A DNA stretch of 23,193 nucleotides from Caryophanales bacterium UBA970 (GTDB lineage Bacteria; Bacillota_I; Bacilli_A; RFN20; CAG-826), in contig DBCA01000016.1 in assembly GCA_002292805.1 (NCBI GenBank), positions 1-23,193 of the forward strand, read 5' to 3'. Below are positions 7,984-15,627 of the stretch, piece by piece. A model generated the notes under the pieces. That model was not told the origin of the DNA and searched no databases. It saw only the letters and a program-made list of their open reading frames with translations. The position numbers were made by a program, and so were the translations under genes. The stretch's first letter is position 1. The number at the start of each line of letters is the position of its first letter.

Positions 7984-9055
7984 AACCAAATTGTTTAAGA
8001 CCTTATCTGAACTGAATGCCATTTCTGGTCAAGAGAATCAAGTTGCTTCATTTCTTTTGAATGCATATCAGCAAGCAGATTATCCTACCATGACAGACCA
8101 TCTAGGAAGTGTCTTTGCCGTGAAAAAAAGTGGATTACCCAATGCAAAAAAAGTTCTCATCCTTGGTCACATGGATGAAATTGGGTTTATGGTGAGTCAT
8201 ATTCAATCCAATGGGATGATTCAACTCGTTGCCATTGGTGGCGTCAATCCGTTAACCTTAACCTCGCAAAGAATGAATCTAACCACACGTGAAGGAAAAG
8301 TATTTTTAGGGGCCGTGGATGCTACGCCGCCTCATCTTCTCAAAGATACAAGCCAAGGTGTTCCTACCGTTGAAAGTGTCTTTGTTGATTTTGGATTTGA
8401 ATCAAAAACCACGGCGGAAAAACATGGTGTGCGACCTGGAGATATGGTGACGTTTGCTGCACCTTTTGCAGTTCTTGAAGGTGGAAAAAGAATCTTAGGA
8501 AAAGCCTTTGATAATCGATATAGCTTGGTCATGGGCTTGAGCATTTTAAAAGCATTAAAAAACAAAGCATTACCATACGACTTATATGTTGGAGCTTCCG
8601 TCCAAGAAGAAGTAGGGTTGCGCGGAGCGACGACAAGTTCAACGATGATTCAACCTGATTTGGCGATTGTTCTCGATTGCTCTCCAGCCAGAGATTCAAG
8701 TGGGGATAGCAAAGAACAAGGTCAACTTGGTGGTGGTTTATTACTACGTTATATCGATGCTTCCATGATTGCTCGACCCACACTCTTAGCGTATCAAGAA
8801 ACCATGGCGAAAAAAGCGAAAGTTCCTTTTCAATACTATTCCTCTCCTGGAGGAACTGATGCAGGTGCGGTTCATAAAAATCTCTCCGGCATCATGACGC
8901 TGACTCATTGCATTGTTGCCCGAAGCATTCATTCCCCAAGCACCATTCTTGATACAAGCGATTTTTTAAGCAGTAAAAAAACATTATTAAATATCCTTAA
9001 TCATCTTGATCAAGATGTCATTGAACGTTTAGCCAAGGCAGATCATCATGGTTAA
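7967..9055 (+). CDS. M42 family metallo-aminopeptidase (YtoP/TET-like)
   Basis: Dinuclear-metal aminopeptidase of the M42 (TET/glutamyl aminopeptidase) family, 362 residues, cytosolic and normally a large oligomer that trims peptides. Metal and catalytic residues in order: H68 and D70 in LGHMDEIGF, D182 in KAFDNRYS, E214-E215 in VQEEVGLRG, D237 in IVLDCSP, and H322 in RSIHSPST. SSPGGTDAGAVH (about 292-303) is the usual substrate-pocket loop. The start at 7967 is preferred over an in-frame ATG at 7904 because AAGGAG lies 5 nt upstream and MLNPFETKLFKTLSEL is a natural N-terminus. It overlaps trmB by 17 nt and ytpR by 8 nt. Exact substrate specificity (Glu, Leu or cellulase-like annotations) cannot be read. 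Confidence 0.94.
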   Translation: MLNPFETKLFKTLSELNAISGQENQVASFLLNAYQQADYPTMTDHLGSVFAVKKSGLPNAKKVLILGHMDEIGFMVSHIQSNGMIQLVAIGGVNPLTLTSQRMNLTTREGKVFLGAVDATPPHLLKDTSQGVPTVESVFVDFGFESKTTAEKHGVRPGDMVTFAAPFAVLEGGKRILGKAFDNRYSLVMGLSILKALKNKALPYDLYVGASVQEEVGLRGATTSSTMIQPDLAIVLDCSPARDSSGDSKEQGQLGGGLLLRYIDASMIARPTLLAYQETMAKKAKVPFQYYSSPGGTDAGAVHKNLSGIMTLTHCIVARSIHSPSTILDTSDFLSSKKTLLNILNHLDQDVIERLAKADHHG

Positions 9056-9647
9056 TTATGTTTATCAACCATCGACGATGGGGGACATGTTAGCCATTTA
9101 TCTAGAACAAACCCTTCCAGCAACGCGGCATACCAAAAAGGACAATGTCGTTTTCATCTATCACCACGAGCAACTCATTGGTGTGAATATCTTTCAACCC
9201 AAGACACTCATCAAAGACTTAGAACAAGGCATCATTCGTCGGATGAAACCTTCCTCGATTGAGGTCTTCAATCATAGATTTCAACAACTAGGCGTGAAGG
9301 TTGATTTACCTTTGTTTCAATCAGGTTTCGTTGTCGCTGAAGTTCAACAAGTCGAACCTCACCCTGATGCGGATGCCTTGTTTGTTTGCCAAGTGAACAT
9401 CGGTGCCAAGGTCATTCAAATTGTTACCAATTCCCAAAAAGTAAAACCAAGTCATCGCCTGGTGGTTGCTTTACCAGGAGCGATGTTAATGGATGGCCAA
9501 GTTTTACAAGAAGGCATGATGCTCAAAGTGCTTTCTCAAGGGATGTTTTGTTCGGAAAAAACATTAGGCATAACCCCAGAAACGCAAGTAGGGGTATATC
9601 TATTGGATCGTCAACGACCAATAGGAAAGGACTTTTATGGTTCCTGA
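9048..9647 (+). CDS. ytpR: YtpR-type tRNA-binding domain protein
   Basis: A 199-residue protein with two regions. The N-terminal ~90 residues resemble the DUF4479 segment of YtpR proteins (VVFIYHHEQLIGVNIF). The rest is an EMAP/Phe-RS-beta-like OB-fold tRNA-binding domain: FVVAEVQQVEPHPDADALFVCQVN, IVTNSQKV, VVALPGAMLMDGQ, LSQGMFCSEKTLG. In PheRS beta this domain precedes the catalytic part; here it stands alone, as in B. subtilis YtpR, which also lies near an M42 peptidase gene. The function is not established, though a tRNA or stress role is often assumed. It overlaps the peptidase gene by 8 nt and pncB by 11 nt. Confidence 0.9.
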   Translation: MVNYVYQPSTMGDMLAIYLEQTLPATRHTKKDNVVFIYHHEQLIGVNIFQPKTLIKDLEQGIIRRMKPSSIEVFNHRFQQLGVKVDLPLFQSGFVVAEVQQVEPHPDADALFVCQVNIGAKVIQIVTNSQKVKPSHRLVVALPGAMLMDGQVLQEGMMLKVLSQGMFCSEKTLGITPETQVGVYLLDRQRPIGKDFYGS

Positions 9648-10734
9648 AATTCAATTAAAAAAACAAGGTAATATCACGAGATTAACCAATCAAACCTTTC
9701 AATTTCCTGATGCGATCAGGACTGGTTTTTATACCGCCAATTACTTTTTAAAAACCCGATCGATCATTGAACGGTTTATGCCAAAACAAATAGTCACCAT
9801 GCAATTTTTTCAATGGCAACCTTCCTTGGTTGTCTGTGGCGTGGACGAAGCGGTTGCCTTGCTACACACCTTTGGAAAAAACCCAGAAAAGCTTTTGATT
9901 GAAGCTGTCCATGACGGCGATCTTGTGAATGCAAAAGAACCTGTTTTACGAGTGACAGGCGCATATGAAGACTTTGGCTTTTTGGAATCTACCATTGACG
10001 GAATTCTTTCAAGACGCTCATCGGTTGCCACCAATACCAAAGAAGTGTTAGTTGCAGCCAACGGTAAACCCGTCTTTTCGATGGCGGACCGCCAAGATGA
10101 TTACCATACCCAAAGTGGAGATGGTTACGCCAGTTACATCATGGGCATTGATAAAGTAAGCACCGATGCCCAAGCCGCGTGGTGGGGTGGTAAAGGCATG
10201 GGGACCATGCCACATGCGTTGATTCAAATGTGCCAAGGTGACATCGTCAAGGCTTGTGAATTGTATGGTCAACAATTTCCTGAAGAAAAAATCACCGCCC
10301 TTGTGGATTATCGTAATGATGTGATCGTGGATAGTTTAAAGGTTGCCAGAAGGTTTAAAGAACGTTTAAAAGCAGTTCGAGTCGATACCTCGCAAAGTTT
10401 AATCGATGAACACTTTGTTCGTCATCCTTTAGCCCAAGGTGATCCTCATGGCGTCAATCCTTGGCTTATCCACGCCTTACGGCAAGCCCTTGATCAAGAA
10501 GGGTTTACGCATGTTCAAATTATTGTTTCATCAGGATTTAATCCAGAAAAAATCAAATGGTTTGAAAAAGAAAAAGCACCTGTTAACTTGTATGGAGTAG
10601 GTTTATTTCTCATCACGATTCGCACTAATTTTACCGGCGACTTGGTGATGCTCAACGGTCAACCTCAAGCAAAAGTAGGACGATTTTTGTTACCTTCAGA
10701 CCGATTACAACGCGTCATCTATCCTCTTCGTTAA
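9637..10734 (+). CDS. pncB: Nicotinate phosphoribosyltransferase
   Basis: Joins nicotinate and PRPP to form nicotinate mononucleotide, the salvage entry to NAD. The protein is 365 residues, the shorter form found in many Firmicutes and archaea. Visible features are DAIRTGFYTANYFLKT near the N-terminus, MQFFQW, LLIEAVHDGDLVNAKEPVLRV, the SRRSSVATNTKEV helix, the phosphoribosyl region SMADRQDDYHTQSGDGYAS to WWGGKGMGTMPHALIQ, and ALVDYRNDVIVDSLKVAR, VRVDTSQSL and IIVSSGFNPEKIKWFE. The last pieces form the alpha/beta-barrel phosphate-binding edge. Start ATG 9637 has AAAGGA about 6 nt upstream, inside ytpR (11-nt overlap). It is the last gene of the leuS-led array. No terminator hairpin with a T-run follows before the next promoter, 24 nt downstream. 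Confidence 0.93.
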   Translation: MVPEIQLKKQGNITRLTNQTFQFPDAIRTGFYTANYFLKTRSIIERFMPKQIVTMQFFQWQPSLVVCGVDEAVALLHTFGKNPEKLLIEAVHDGDLVNAKEPVLRVTGAYEDFGFLESTIDGILSRRSSVATNTKEVLVAANGKPVFSMADRQDDYHTQSGDGYASYIMGIDKVSTDAQAAWWGGKGMGTMPHALIQMCQGDIVKACELYGQQFPEEKITALVDYRNDVIVDSLKVARRFKERLKAVRVDTSQSLIDEHFVRHPLAQGDPHGVNPWLIHALRQALDQEGFTHVQIIVSSGFNPEKIKWFEKEKAPVNLYGVGLFLITIRTNFTGDLVMLNGQPQAKVGRFLLPSDRLQRVIYPLR

Positions 10735-10735
10735 A

Positions 10736-10786
10736 TGTAAATATTTTCATTTAGGGTTTGAGATTTTGTAAATTTTCATTTATAAT
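10736..10786 (+). promoter_or_regulatory. Promoter of the LacI-type regulator gene and tyrS
   Basis: -35 TTGAGA (10758-10763), 17-nt spacer, consensus -10 TATAAT (10781-10786), with a start site predicted near 10793. Two imperfect direct repeats frame it: TGTAAATATTTTCATTTA (10736-10753) and TGTAAATTTTCATTTA (10767-10782), offset by 31 nt (about three helical turns). TTTCAT (10774-10779) and ATGAAA (10785-10790) form an inverted repeat across the -10. Confidence 0.78.
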
Positions 10787-10799
10787 GAAACTGTTTTCA
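10786..10799 (+). promoter_or_regulatory. cre-like operator at the transcription start
   Basis: TGAAACTGTTTTCA is a near-palindrome matching 12 of 14 positions of the cre-type pattern TGAAARCGYTTTCW bound by CcpA and relatives. It overlaps the last base of the -10 and the predicted +1, where binding would block initiation. The gene immediately downstream encodes a LacI/CcpA-like regulator, so autorepression is the simplest reading (inference). Confidence 0.5.
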
Positions 10800-10816
10800 A
10801 CTCAAGGAGATTTACC

Positions 10817-11815
10817 ATGAACAACATGAAAGATCGCGTGACCATTTACGAGGTGGCTATCTCAAGTGGGGTTTCCCTTGCCACCGTAAGTCGCGTCATT
10901 AACAACAATCCGAATGTGACGGAAAAAACCAGAAAAAAAGTTGAAGAAACGATTGCCAAATTAGGGTATAAACCTTCTCGCTTGGCCCAAGCTTTAGCAA
11001 CGAATAAAACCACCAATATTGGGATTGTCATACCAAGTGCCAATTATGTATATATTGCCAACATGCTTAATGGGATGACCGATGAAGCCAAGTTACGTGG
11101 CTACCAATTAACCTTATTTGTCACGAATAAATCCAAGGAAGACGCTCTGCAAGTGGTGGAAAAAGTCATCACCTCACACGTGGATGGTGCGATTATTTTT
11201 GATGATGAATTGGATAATGAAGACATCAATAAACTTGCAAGTTACAAAATTCCACTTGTGGTCATTAACAATTTAGTCAAAGGTGATAAATTGGCATCGA
11301 TTAATTTTGACTACGAAAAGAAAATCAAAGAAGTGATCCAACAATACTTTAAAAAAGGCAGTAAAAAGATGTATTTCCTTCACCTTCACCATTCTGGTCG
11401 ATTGCTTGAACGGATTGAAAAATCATTCATCGATGCCCATATTAAGGCCGGGAAAAATTATGGCGTCTTTTCCATCGAAGATTCTTATCGGCAAACCTAT
11501 GCTGACTTTATGGAAATTTTTAAATCGACAAAGTCTGGTTATTTCCTTGCCTATCGCGACTCTCTCGCCGCGGCCGTGATCAATGCGGCGATTGACTCTG
11601 GCTTAAGAGTTCCCCAAGATATCGAAGTTTTATCCATTATCGGAACGAAATATGTTTCAATTATTCGGCCTCAGCTTTCTAGTTTGCATCTGGATTTAAA
11701 GGAAGTTGGATCTAAAGCAGTGATGATGCTAGCAGGTTTACTAACTGATGAGCAAAAGGAGAAGAATGTCGAGTTTGAATCCACCTTCGTCAAACGCGCC
11801 AGCACCGTATTTTAA
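10817..11815 (+). CDS. LacI/GalR-family transcriptional regulator, CcpA-like
   Basis: A 332-residue DNA-binding regulator. The N-terminal helix-turn-helix is TIYEVAISSGVSLATVSRVI (about residues 9-28), followed by the hinge NNNPNVTEKTRKKVEETIAKLGYKPS and LAQALATNKTTNIGIVIP. This segment is very close to B. subtilis CcpA. The periplasmic-binding-protein-like effector domain follows: VDGAIIFDDEL, IPLVVINN, SINFDYEKKI, FFLAYRD-type and IRPQLSSLHLDLKEVGSKA. The effector half is more diverged, so global catabolite control is inferred, not shown. Synteny with tyrS and rpsD also resembles the B. subtilis ccpA region. AAGGAG lies 7 nt before ATG 10817. Its own promoter carries a cre-like palindrome. 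tyrS starts 2 nt after its stop codon. Confidence 0.92.
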   Translation: MNNMKDRVTIYEVAISSGVSLATVSRVINNNPNVTEKTRKKVEETIAKLGYKPSRLAQALATNKTTNIGIVIPSANYVYIANMLNGMTDEAKLRGYQLTLFVTNKSKEDALQVVEKVITSHVDGAIIFDDELDNEDINKLASYKIPLVVINNLVKGDKLASINFDYEKKIKEVIQQYFKKGSKKMYFLHLHHSGRLLERIEKSFIDAHIKAGKNYGVFSIEDSYRQTYADFMEIFKSTKSGYFLAYRDSLAAAVINAAIDSGLRVPQDIEVLSIIGTKYVSIIRPQLSSLHLDLKEVGSKAVMMLAGLLTDEQKEKNVEFESTFVKRASTVF

Positions 11816-11817
11816 TC

Positions 11818-13068
11818 ATGAATATCTTTACCTCGTTAAAACTTCGTGGTCTTATTAAAGACGTTTCTAATTTAGAAGAAGTTGAACAGATTTTAAGTCA
11901 ACCTACCACGATTTATTGTGGTTTTGATCCTTCCGCGATTTCCATGCATCTTGGTAACTTTGTTCAAATATCTATCTTAATGCGATTGCAACAAGCTGGT
12001 CACCGGATCATTGCCGTCGTTGGTGGGGCCACGGGGATGATCGGAGATCCTTCGGGAAAGAACAAAGAACGCAATTTATTAAATCCAGAAACATTAAAAG
12101 AAAACACCCAATCGATTCGAAAGCAACTCGAAAAGTATCTCGATTTTTCAAACCCAACCAAAGGAATTGTTGTCAATAATTTTGATTGGCTTGGAAAACT
12201 AACCATGATTGATTACTTAAGAGATTATGGCAAGTACTTTCCCATTAACTTTATGCTCGCAAAAGATGTGGTCGCCAATCGACTTGAAGCGGGTTTATCT
12301 TATACAGAATTTTCTTACATGCTTTTACAATCAATTGATTTTTTACATCTTTTTCAAAAAGAAAAGTGCCGACTACAATTCGGTGGGTCTGATCAATGGG
12401 GCAATTTAACCAGTGGCTTAGAACTGATTCGAAAGGTTGGCGGTGCTGAAGCCAAAGCAGGTGTGTTTACAACCCCACTGATCACCAGAAGTGATGGTAA
12501 AAAATTTGGTAAGTCAGAGGATGGTGCCTTATTCTTGGATGCCAACTTAACGTCACCTTATGCCATCTATCAATATTTTTATAACGTCACCGATGCCGAT
12601 GCGATTAGCTACATGAAAGTTTTTTCGTTTGATGAATTACCTACCATCCAAAAGATAGAAGACGACCACCAAGCTAATCTAGGTCAACGCATCGCCCAGA
12701 AATATTTAGCAGCTTCCGTGGTGAAAACATTACATGGAGACGCCGCCCTTCAAGAAGCGAGAATGATGTCGGATGTGTTATTCACAGGTCAGTTTAAATC
12801 ATTATCAGAATCACAACTCTTGTCCGTTCTTGGTGGATTAAAGATTCTTCTTCCTAAACACACGCTTTTAGAAGATGCGTTGATGGCGACCAAAGCGGCA
12901 AGTAGTAAACGTGAGGCCAGAGAATTCATTCAAGGCCAATCGATTTCCATCAATGGCGAGATCGTTCAAGCTTTAACCATGACATTAAATCAACCAACTG
13001 CCTTATTTGGAAAATATCTAGTGATGCGCCGGGGCAAGAAACATTACTCGTTAATTGAATTAGGTTAA
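11818..13068 (+). CDS. tyrS: Tyrosyl-tRNA synthetase
   Basis: Class Ic aminoacyl-tRNA synthetase of 416 residues, the usual bacterial TyrS length. YCGFDPSAISMHLGNF carries the HIGH equivalent (HLGN, 44-47), GGSDQWGN is the tyrosine/ATP-binding signature, and KFGKS (229-233) is the KMSKS loop. A C-terminal S4 RNA-binding domain (about residues 350-410) includes SKREAREFIQGQSISINGEIV. The ATG lies 2 nt after the regulator's stop codon with no Shine-Dalgarno in the preceding 20 nt, so translation is probably coupled. Unlike leuS and thrS in this window, no T-box precedes it; expression seems to depend on the regulator's promoter unless an internal one exists. Ends at a strong bidirectional terminator. 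Confidence 0.97.
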   Translation: MNIFTSLKLRGLIKDVSNLEEVEQILSQPTTIYCGFDPSAISMHLGNFVQISILMRLQQAGHRIIAVVGGATGMIGDPSGKNKERNLLNPETLKENTQSIRKQLEKYLDFSNPTKGIVVNNFDWLGKLTMIDYLRDYGKYFPINFMLAKDVVANRLEAGLSYTEFSYMLLQSIDFLHLFQKEKCRLQFGGSDQWGNLTSGLELIRKVGGAEAKAGVFTTPLITRSDGKKFGKSEDGALFLDANLTSPYAIYQYFYNVTDADAISYMKVFSFDELPTIQKIEDDHQANLGQRIAQKYLAASVVKTLHGDAALQEARMMSDVLFTGQFKSLSESQLLSVLGGLKILLPKHTLLEDALMATKAASSKREAREFIQGQSISINGEIVQALTMTLNQPTALFGKYLVMRRGKKHYSLIELG

Positions 13069-13075
13069 GATATAA

Positions 13076-13106
13076 AAAAAGCTTGGTGATCAACACCAAG
13101 CTTTTT
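13076..13106. terminator. Bidirectional intrinsic terminator between tyrS and rpsD
   Basis: Perfect 8-bp stem GCTTGGTG (13081-13088) / CACCAAGC (13094-13101) with loop ATCAA, flanked by five A (13076-13080) and five T (13102-13106). It can serve tyrS on plus and rpsD on minus. Confidence 0.92.
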
Positions 13107-13127
13107 CATTGAATCAAGAAGTAGCGA

Positions 13128-13733
13128 TTACAACAAGCGGTTATAGTATTCAACGATTTGGGCTTCGTTGATGTCTTGTGATAATTCTTTACGTTCTGGA
13201 TAACGTGAGAAGACACCTGATAACTTTTCTTTGTCGACAGTGACATAAGCAAGGGTGCCGGCATTGCTGGTTAAGGAAGCCTTAATCGCAACTAGGTTTT
13301 TGCTCTTTTCACCGACAGCGATGACATCATTGACTTCGCAAAGATAACTAGGAATGTCAATTTTAGCTCCGTTCACCGTGATGTGACCGTGATTAACAAG
13401 TTGTCTTGCAGCTTTGCGAGTTTTTCCAAACCCTAAACGGAAGACAAGATTGTCTAAACGTGATTCCAAGAGTTGCATGAAGCGCGTCCCAGTAACTTCT
13501 TTACTCTTTAAAGCGATTAAGAAGGTTCTCCGGAATTGGCGTTCGTTCACCCCGTAGGTAAAGCGAAGTTTTTGTTTTTCTAAAAGTTGCTTTCCGTATT
13601 CGGAAGGTTTCTTTTTACGGCCTTGACCGTGTTGACCTGGACCATAAGGACGTTTGGCTAATTCCTTACCGGTTTCTAAAGTCGAAAATCCTAAGCGACG
13701 CGAGCGTTTCCAATCTGAGCCACGAAATCTCAT
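13128..13733 (-). CDS. rpsD: 30S ribosomal protein S4
   Basis: Primary 16S rRNA-binding protein and, in many bacteria, a translational repressor of its own mRNA. It is 201 residues, zinc-free type (no N-terminal Cys knuckle). Signatures: GSDWKRSRRLGFS, GKELAKRPYGPGQHGQGRKK, SEYGKQLLEKQKLRFTYGVNERQFRR, then the S4 domain SRLDNLVFRLGFGKTRKAARQLVNHGHITVNG (about 88-120), IPSYL, and the C-terminal YPERKEL..INEAQIVEYYNRLL. It is a monocistronic gene with its own promoter. The Shine-Dalgarno AGGAG ends 12 nt before the ATG, a long spacing. The start codon sits in the palindrome ATCTCATGAGAT (13727-13738). Confidence 0.97.
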   Translation of the reverse strand: MRFRGSDWKRSRRLGFSTLETGKELAKRPYGPGQHGQGRKKKPSEYGKQLLEKQKLRFTYGVNERQFRRTFLIALKSKEVTGTRFMQLLESRLDNLVFRLGFGKTRKAARQLVNHGHITVNGAKIDIPSYLCEVNDVIAVGEKSKNLVAIKASLTSNAGTLAYVTVDKEKLSGVFSRYPERKELSQDINEAQIVEYYNRLL

Positions 13734-13886
13734 GAGATATGTGATCTCCTTTCTTTATTGCAGACATAAAGCTAGGTACATGTTCCTCGCTTCGGATGCT
13801 AAGAATCATTTCGCCTATAAGCTTAGGTTACTTTGTTCCAATGGTCTTAGCGGTCGGACAAGCGGTACATGCATGCTTTGACATGC
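13734..13886 (-). promoter_or_regulatory. Structured rpsD 5' leader, candidate S4 autoregulatory element
   Basis: About 150 nt of untranslated RNA precede rpsD. On the minus strand CGCTT (13864-13860) pairs with AAGCG (13792-13788), and inside it GCTAAGA (13851-13845) pairs with TCTTAGC (13804-13798), enclosing a small CCTA/TAGG hairpin around 13815-13828. Near the start, GAGAT (13748-13744) overlaps the Shine-Dalgarno and can pair with ATCTC (13738-13734), while ATCT/AGAT can instead pair around the start codon. S4-controlled rpsD leaders are known in Firmicutes. Assigning this one to that class is inference from position and pairing potential. Confidence 0.55.
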
Positions 13887-13892
13887 CTCAAC

Positions 13893-13921
13893 ACTATACA
13901 AAAATCTAAGGATGATGTCAA
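13893..13921 (-). promoter_or_regulatory. rpsD promoter
   Basis: Minus strand: consensus -35 TTGACA (13921-13916), 17-nt spacer, -10 TATAGT (13898-13893), with initiation near 13886. GATGAT and ATCATC (13911-13926) form an inverted repeat over the -35. The promoter is back to back with the start of the ezrA-like gene. Confidence 0.8.
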
Positions 13922-13931
13922 TCATCGCACC

Positions 13932-15584
13932 ATGAATGAATGTGCTATATTAAAGTTATTAAACCCTATGCTGTTCATTAAAAAACCATTTCAAGAATTA
14001 GAGAAGCGATATCAAGATACCCATGCGCTTTTTTTTGTGCAAGCAGAAGCCATTTATCATCGTTTAGAAAAGATATCCAAGCATAATTTAGAGTATTTTA
14101 GCTATTTTGAAAACATTTCAAAAACTCATGAAATGATCAAACATGAGCTCGATAGTAAGGCCAAAGATCAACTTGCAAAATTAAGTATTTACGTGAAAGA
14201 CAATCAAGGCAAGGCATTCAACGCCCTTTATCAACCGACAAGGATTACTTTGGATGTTTTTGAAAGTGCAGTGAAAAAACTCATGGTGGAATTGACCATG
14301 ATCATGAAACCAGAAGAAGACACCAAAATCCTTATTGGAGAAGTGAAGGAACTCATTCGTCATTTACGAACGGAGTATTTTGGAAAAATCAATCAACTGA
14401 ACCTGGTTGAACCTCAGTTTAATAATTTATTTAAATACGTCGATGACCAAATCAATTTTATTGATCAAAAAATGGATGCCGGTGAGTATGATGACATCCA
14501 ACAAATGATTGCCAAAATCACCAAGGCAATTAAAAAAATCTTAAGCTTAATGAATGACTTACCTCGGATTTGTGTGCTGCTTTCCAAAGTGATTCCAGAA
14601 AAAATTAATAACCTGATTGATGCCTCCGAAGCAATGAATAAACAAGGCTATGCCATGCATCATTTGTTGATTAAAGATACCATTCATAAAGCCCAAGATG
14701 AATTAGAACGAATGCAATCCAGGATTGCGGTGTTTGATATTTTATCCATGGAAGCTCAACTCAATGGGATTGGTGAAAAACTAGAAGCTTTTTATCCTCT
14801 GTTTGAAAAAGAAAAAGAAGCAAAAGTCGTTTTTGATAAAGACTACGAAGCCACCTATGAAGCAGTGAACAATTTAGAAAAACGTTTCTCTAAATTAAAT
14901 GCTGGGTTGCCAAAAATTAAAGATATTTATGTTTTAGAGCATCAACGTCTAGGCGACGTTGATTTAATCAAGGAATTAATTTCGCGTTTAAATCAAACCA
15001 AACGTGGATTAGATACCTTGGTGTTAGCAGGAACCAAACAACCTTATACGTTACAAGTTGAAAAAATCAATATTCTCAAGAAAGAAGCAGAACTAGGGGA
15101 ACAAAAGTTAGATGCATTTACTCGCTATTTATCGTCACTAAAAACCCAATCGCAAGAAGCTTATGCCTCCGTGAATCAATATTTTCTTCAATTTAAAGAT
15201 GCGGAAAAAGCACTCGATGATTTAAACATGCAAATTCTGATTGATCAGTATTACCCGTTATTCACTAAATTTTATCAACATTTAAAACAAATCGTGGATG
15301 CGTTAAGCTTACTGCCCATTGACATGAATGTGGTTCAACAAAACCTCAATCTGATTAAACAAGAAGGACAAGCGGTGGTTCAACGGGTTCACGCGACCAT
15401 CAAGCTTGCCTTAGAAACCGAAAAGCTCTTATTAACTGCAAACAAAGATCGTCATCGGACATCGGATAATCAAAAAATTATTGCCCTTGCTGAACAAGCA
15501 TTCTTTGAAGGAAAGTTTGAAAAGGCTTATGCTGAAGCGAACAATCTGCTTAAGAAAATGATGATTCCAACGAATCAGAAATAA
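13932..15584 (+). CDS. ezrA: EzrA-like septation ring regulator without a transmembrane anchor
   Basis: EzrA modulates FtsZ-ring assembly and links division to wall synthesis in Firmicutes. This 550-residue protein is almost entirely helical and charged, spectrin-like. Two stretches align well with B. subtilis EzrA as I recall it: GEYDDIQQMIAKI to INNLIDASEAMNKQGYAM, and LPIDMNVVQQNLNLIKQEGQ followed by LETEKLLLTANKDR and the C-terminal AEQAFFEGKFEKAYAEANNLL. The rpsD neighbour also fits B. subtilis. The oddity is the N-terminus: EzrA normally starts with a membrane helix, but here there is only a short amphipathic AILKLLNPMLFIKKPF. The start is uncertain (ATG at 13869, 13932 or 13968); none has a well spaced Shine-Dalgarno. 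An extended -10 TGCTATATT lies at 13943-13951. Confidence 0.8.
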   Translation: MNECAILKLLNPMLFIKKPFQELEKRYQDTHALFFVQAEAIYHRLEKISKHNLEYFSYFENISKTHEMIKHELDSKAKDQLAKLSIYVKDNQGKAFNALYQPTRITLDVFESAVKKLMVELTMIMKPEEDTKILIGEVKELIRHLRTEYFGKINQLNLVEPQFNNLFKYVDDQINFIDQKMDAGEYDDIQQMIAKITKAIKKILSLMNDLPRICVLLSKVIPEKINNLIDASEAMNKQGYAMHHLLIKDTIHKAQDELERMQSRIAVFDILSMEAQLNGIGEKLEAFYPLFEKEKEAKVVFDKDYEATYEAVNNLEKRFSKLNAGLPKIKDIYVLEHQRLGDVDLIKELISRLNQTKRGLDTLVLAGTKQPYTLQVEKINILKKEAELGEQKLDAFTRYLSSLKTQSQEAYASVNQYFLQFKDAEKALDDLNMQILIDQYYPLFTKFYQHLKQIVDALSLLPIDMNVVQQNLNLIKQEGQAVVQRVHATIKLALETEKLLLTANKDRHRTSDNQKIIALAEQAFFEGKFEKAYAEANNLLKKMMIPTNQK

Positions 15585-15610
15585 AAAAGCTCAGCATTGC
15601 TGAGCTTTTT
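15585..15610. terminator. Bidirectional intrinsic terminator between ezrA and rplT
   Basis: GCTCAGC (15589-15595) / GCTGAGC (15599-15605) with a 3-nt loop, flanked by an A run (15583-15588) and a T run (15606-15610). It starts directly at the ezrA stop codon and also lies 18 nt beyond the rplT stop on the minus strand. Confidence 0.92.
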
Positions 15611-15627
15611 CATTAGGTCTAGGTGAA

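Noticed and set aside
10732..10757. Terminator after pncB
   Set aside because: Only a weak AAATG/CATTT pairing without a T-run; not convincing, so read-through into the regulator gene cannot be excluded.
13654..13881. 75-codon plus-strand reading frame over the rpsD start and leader
   Set aside because: It is antisense to rpsD and its leader, with no family resemblance or Shine-Dalgarno; a chance frame.
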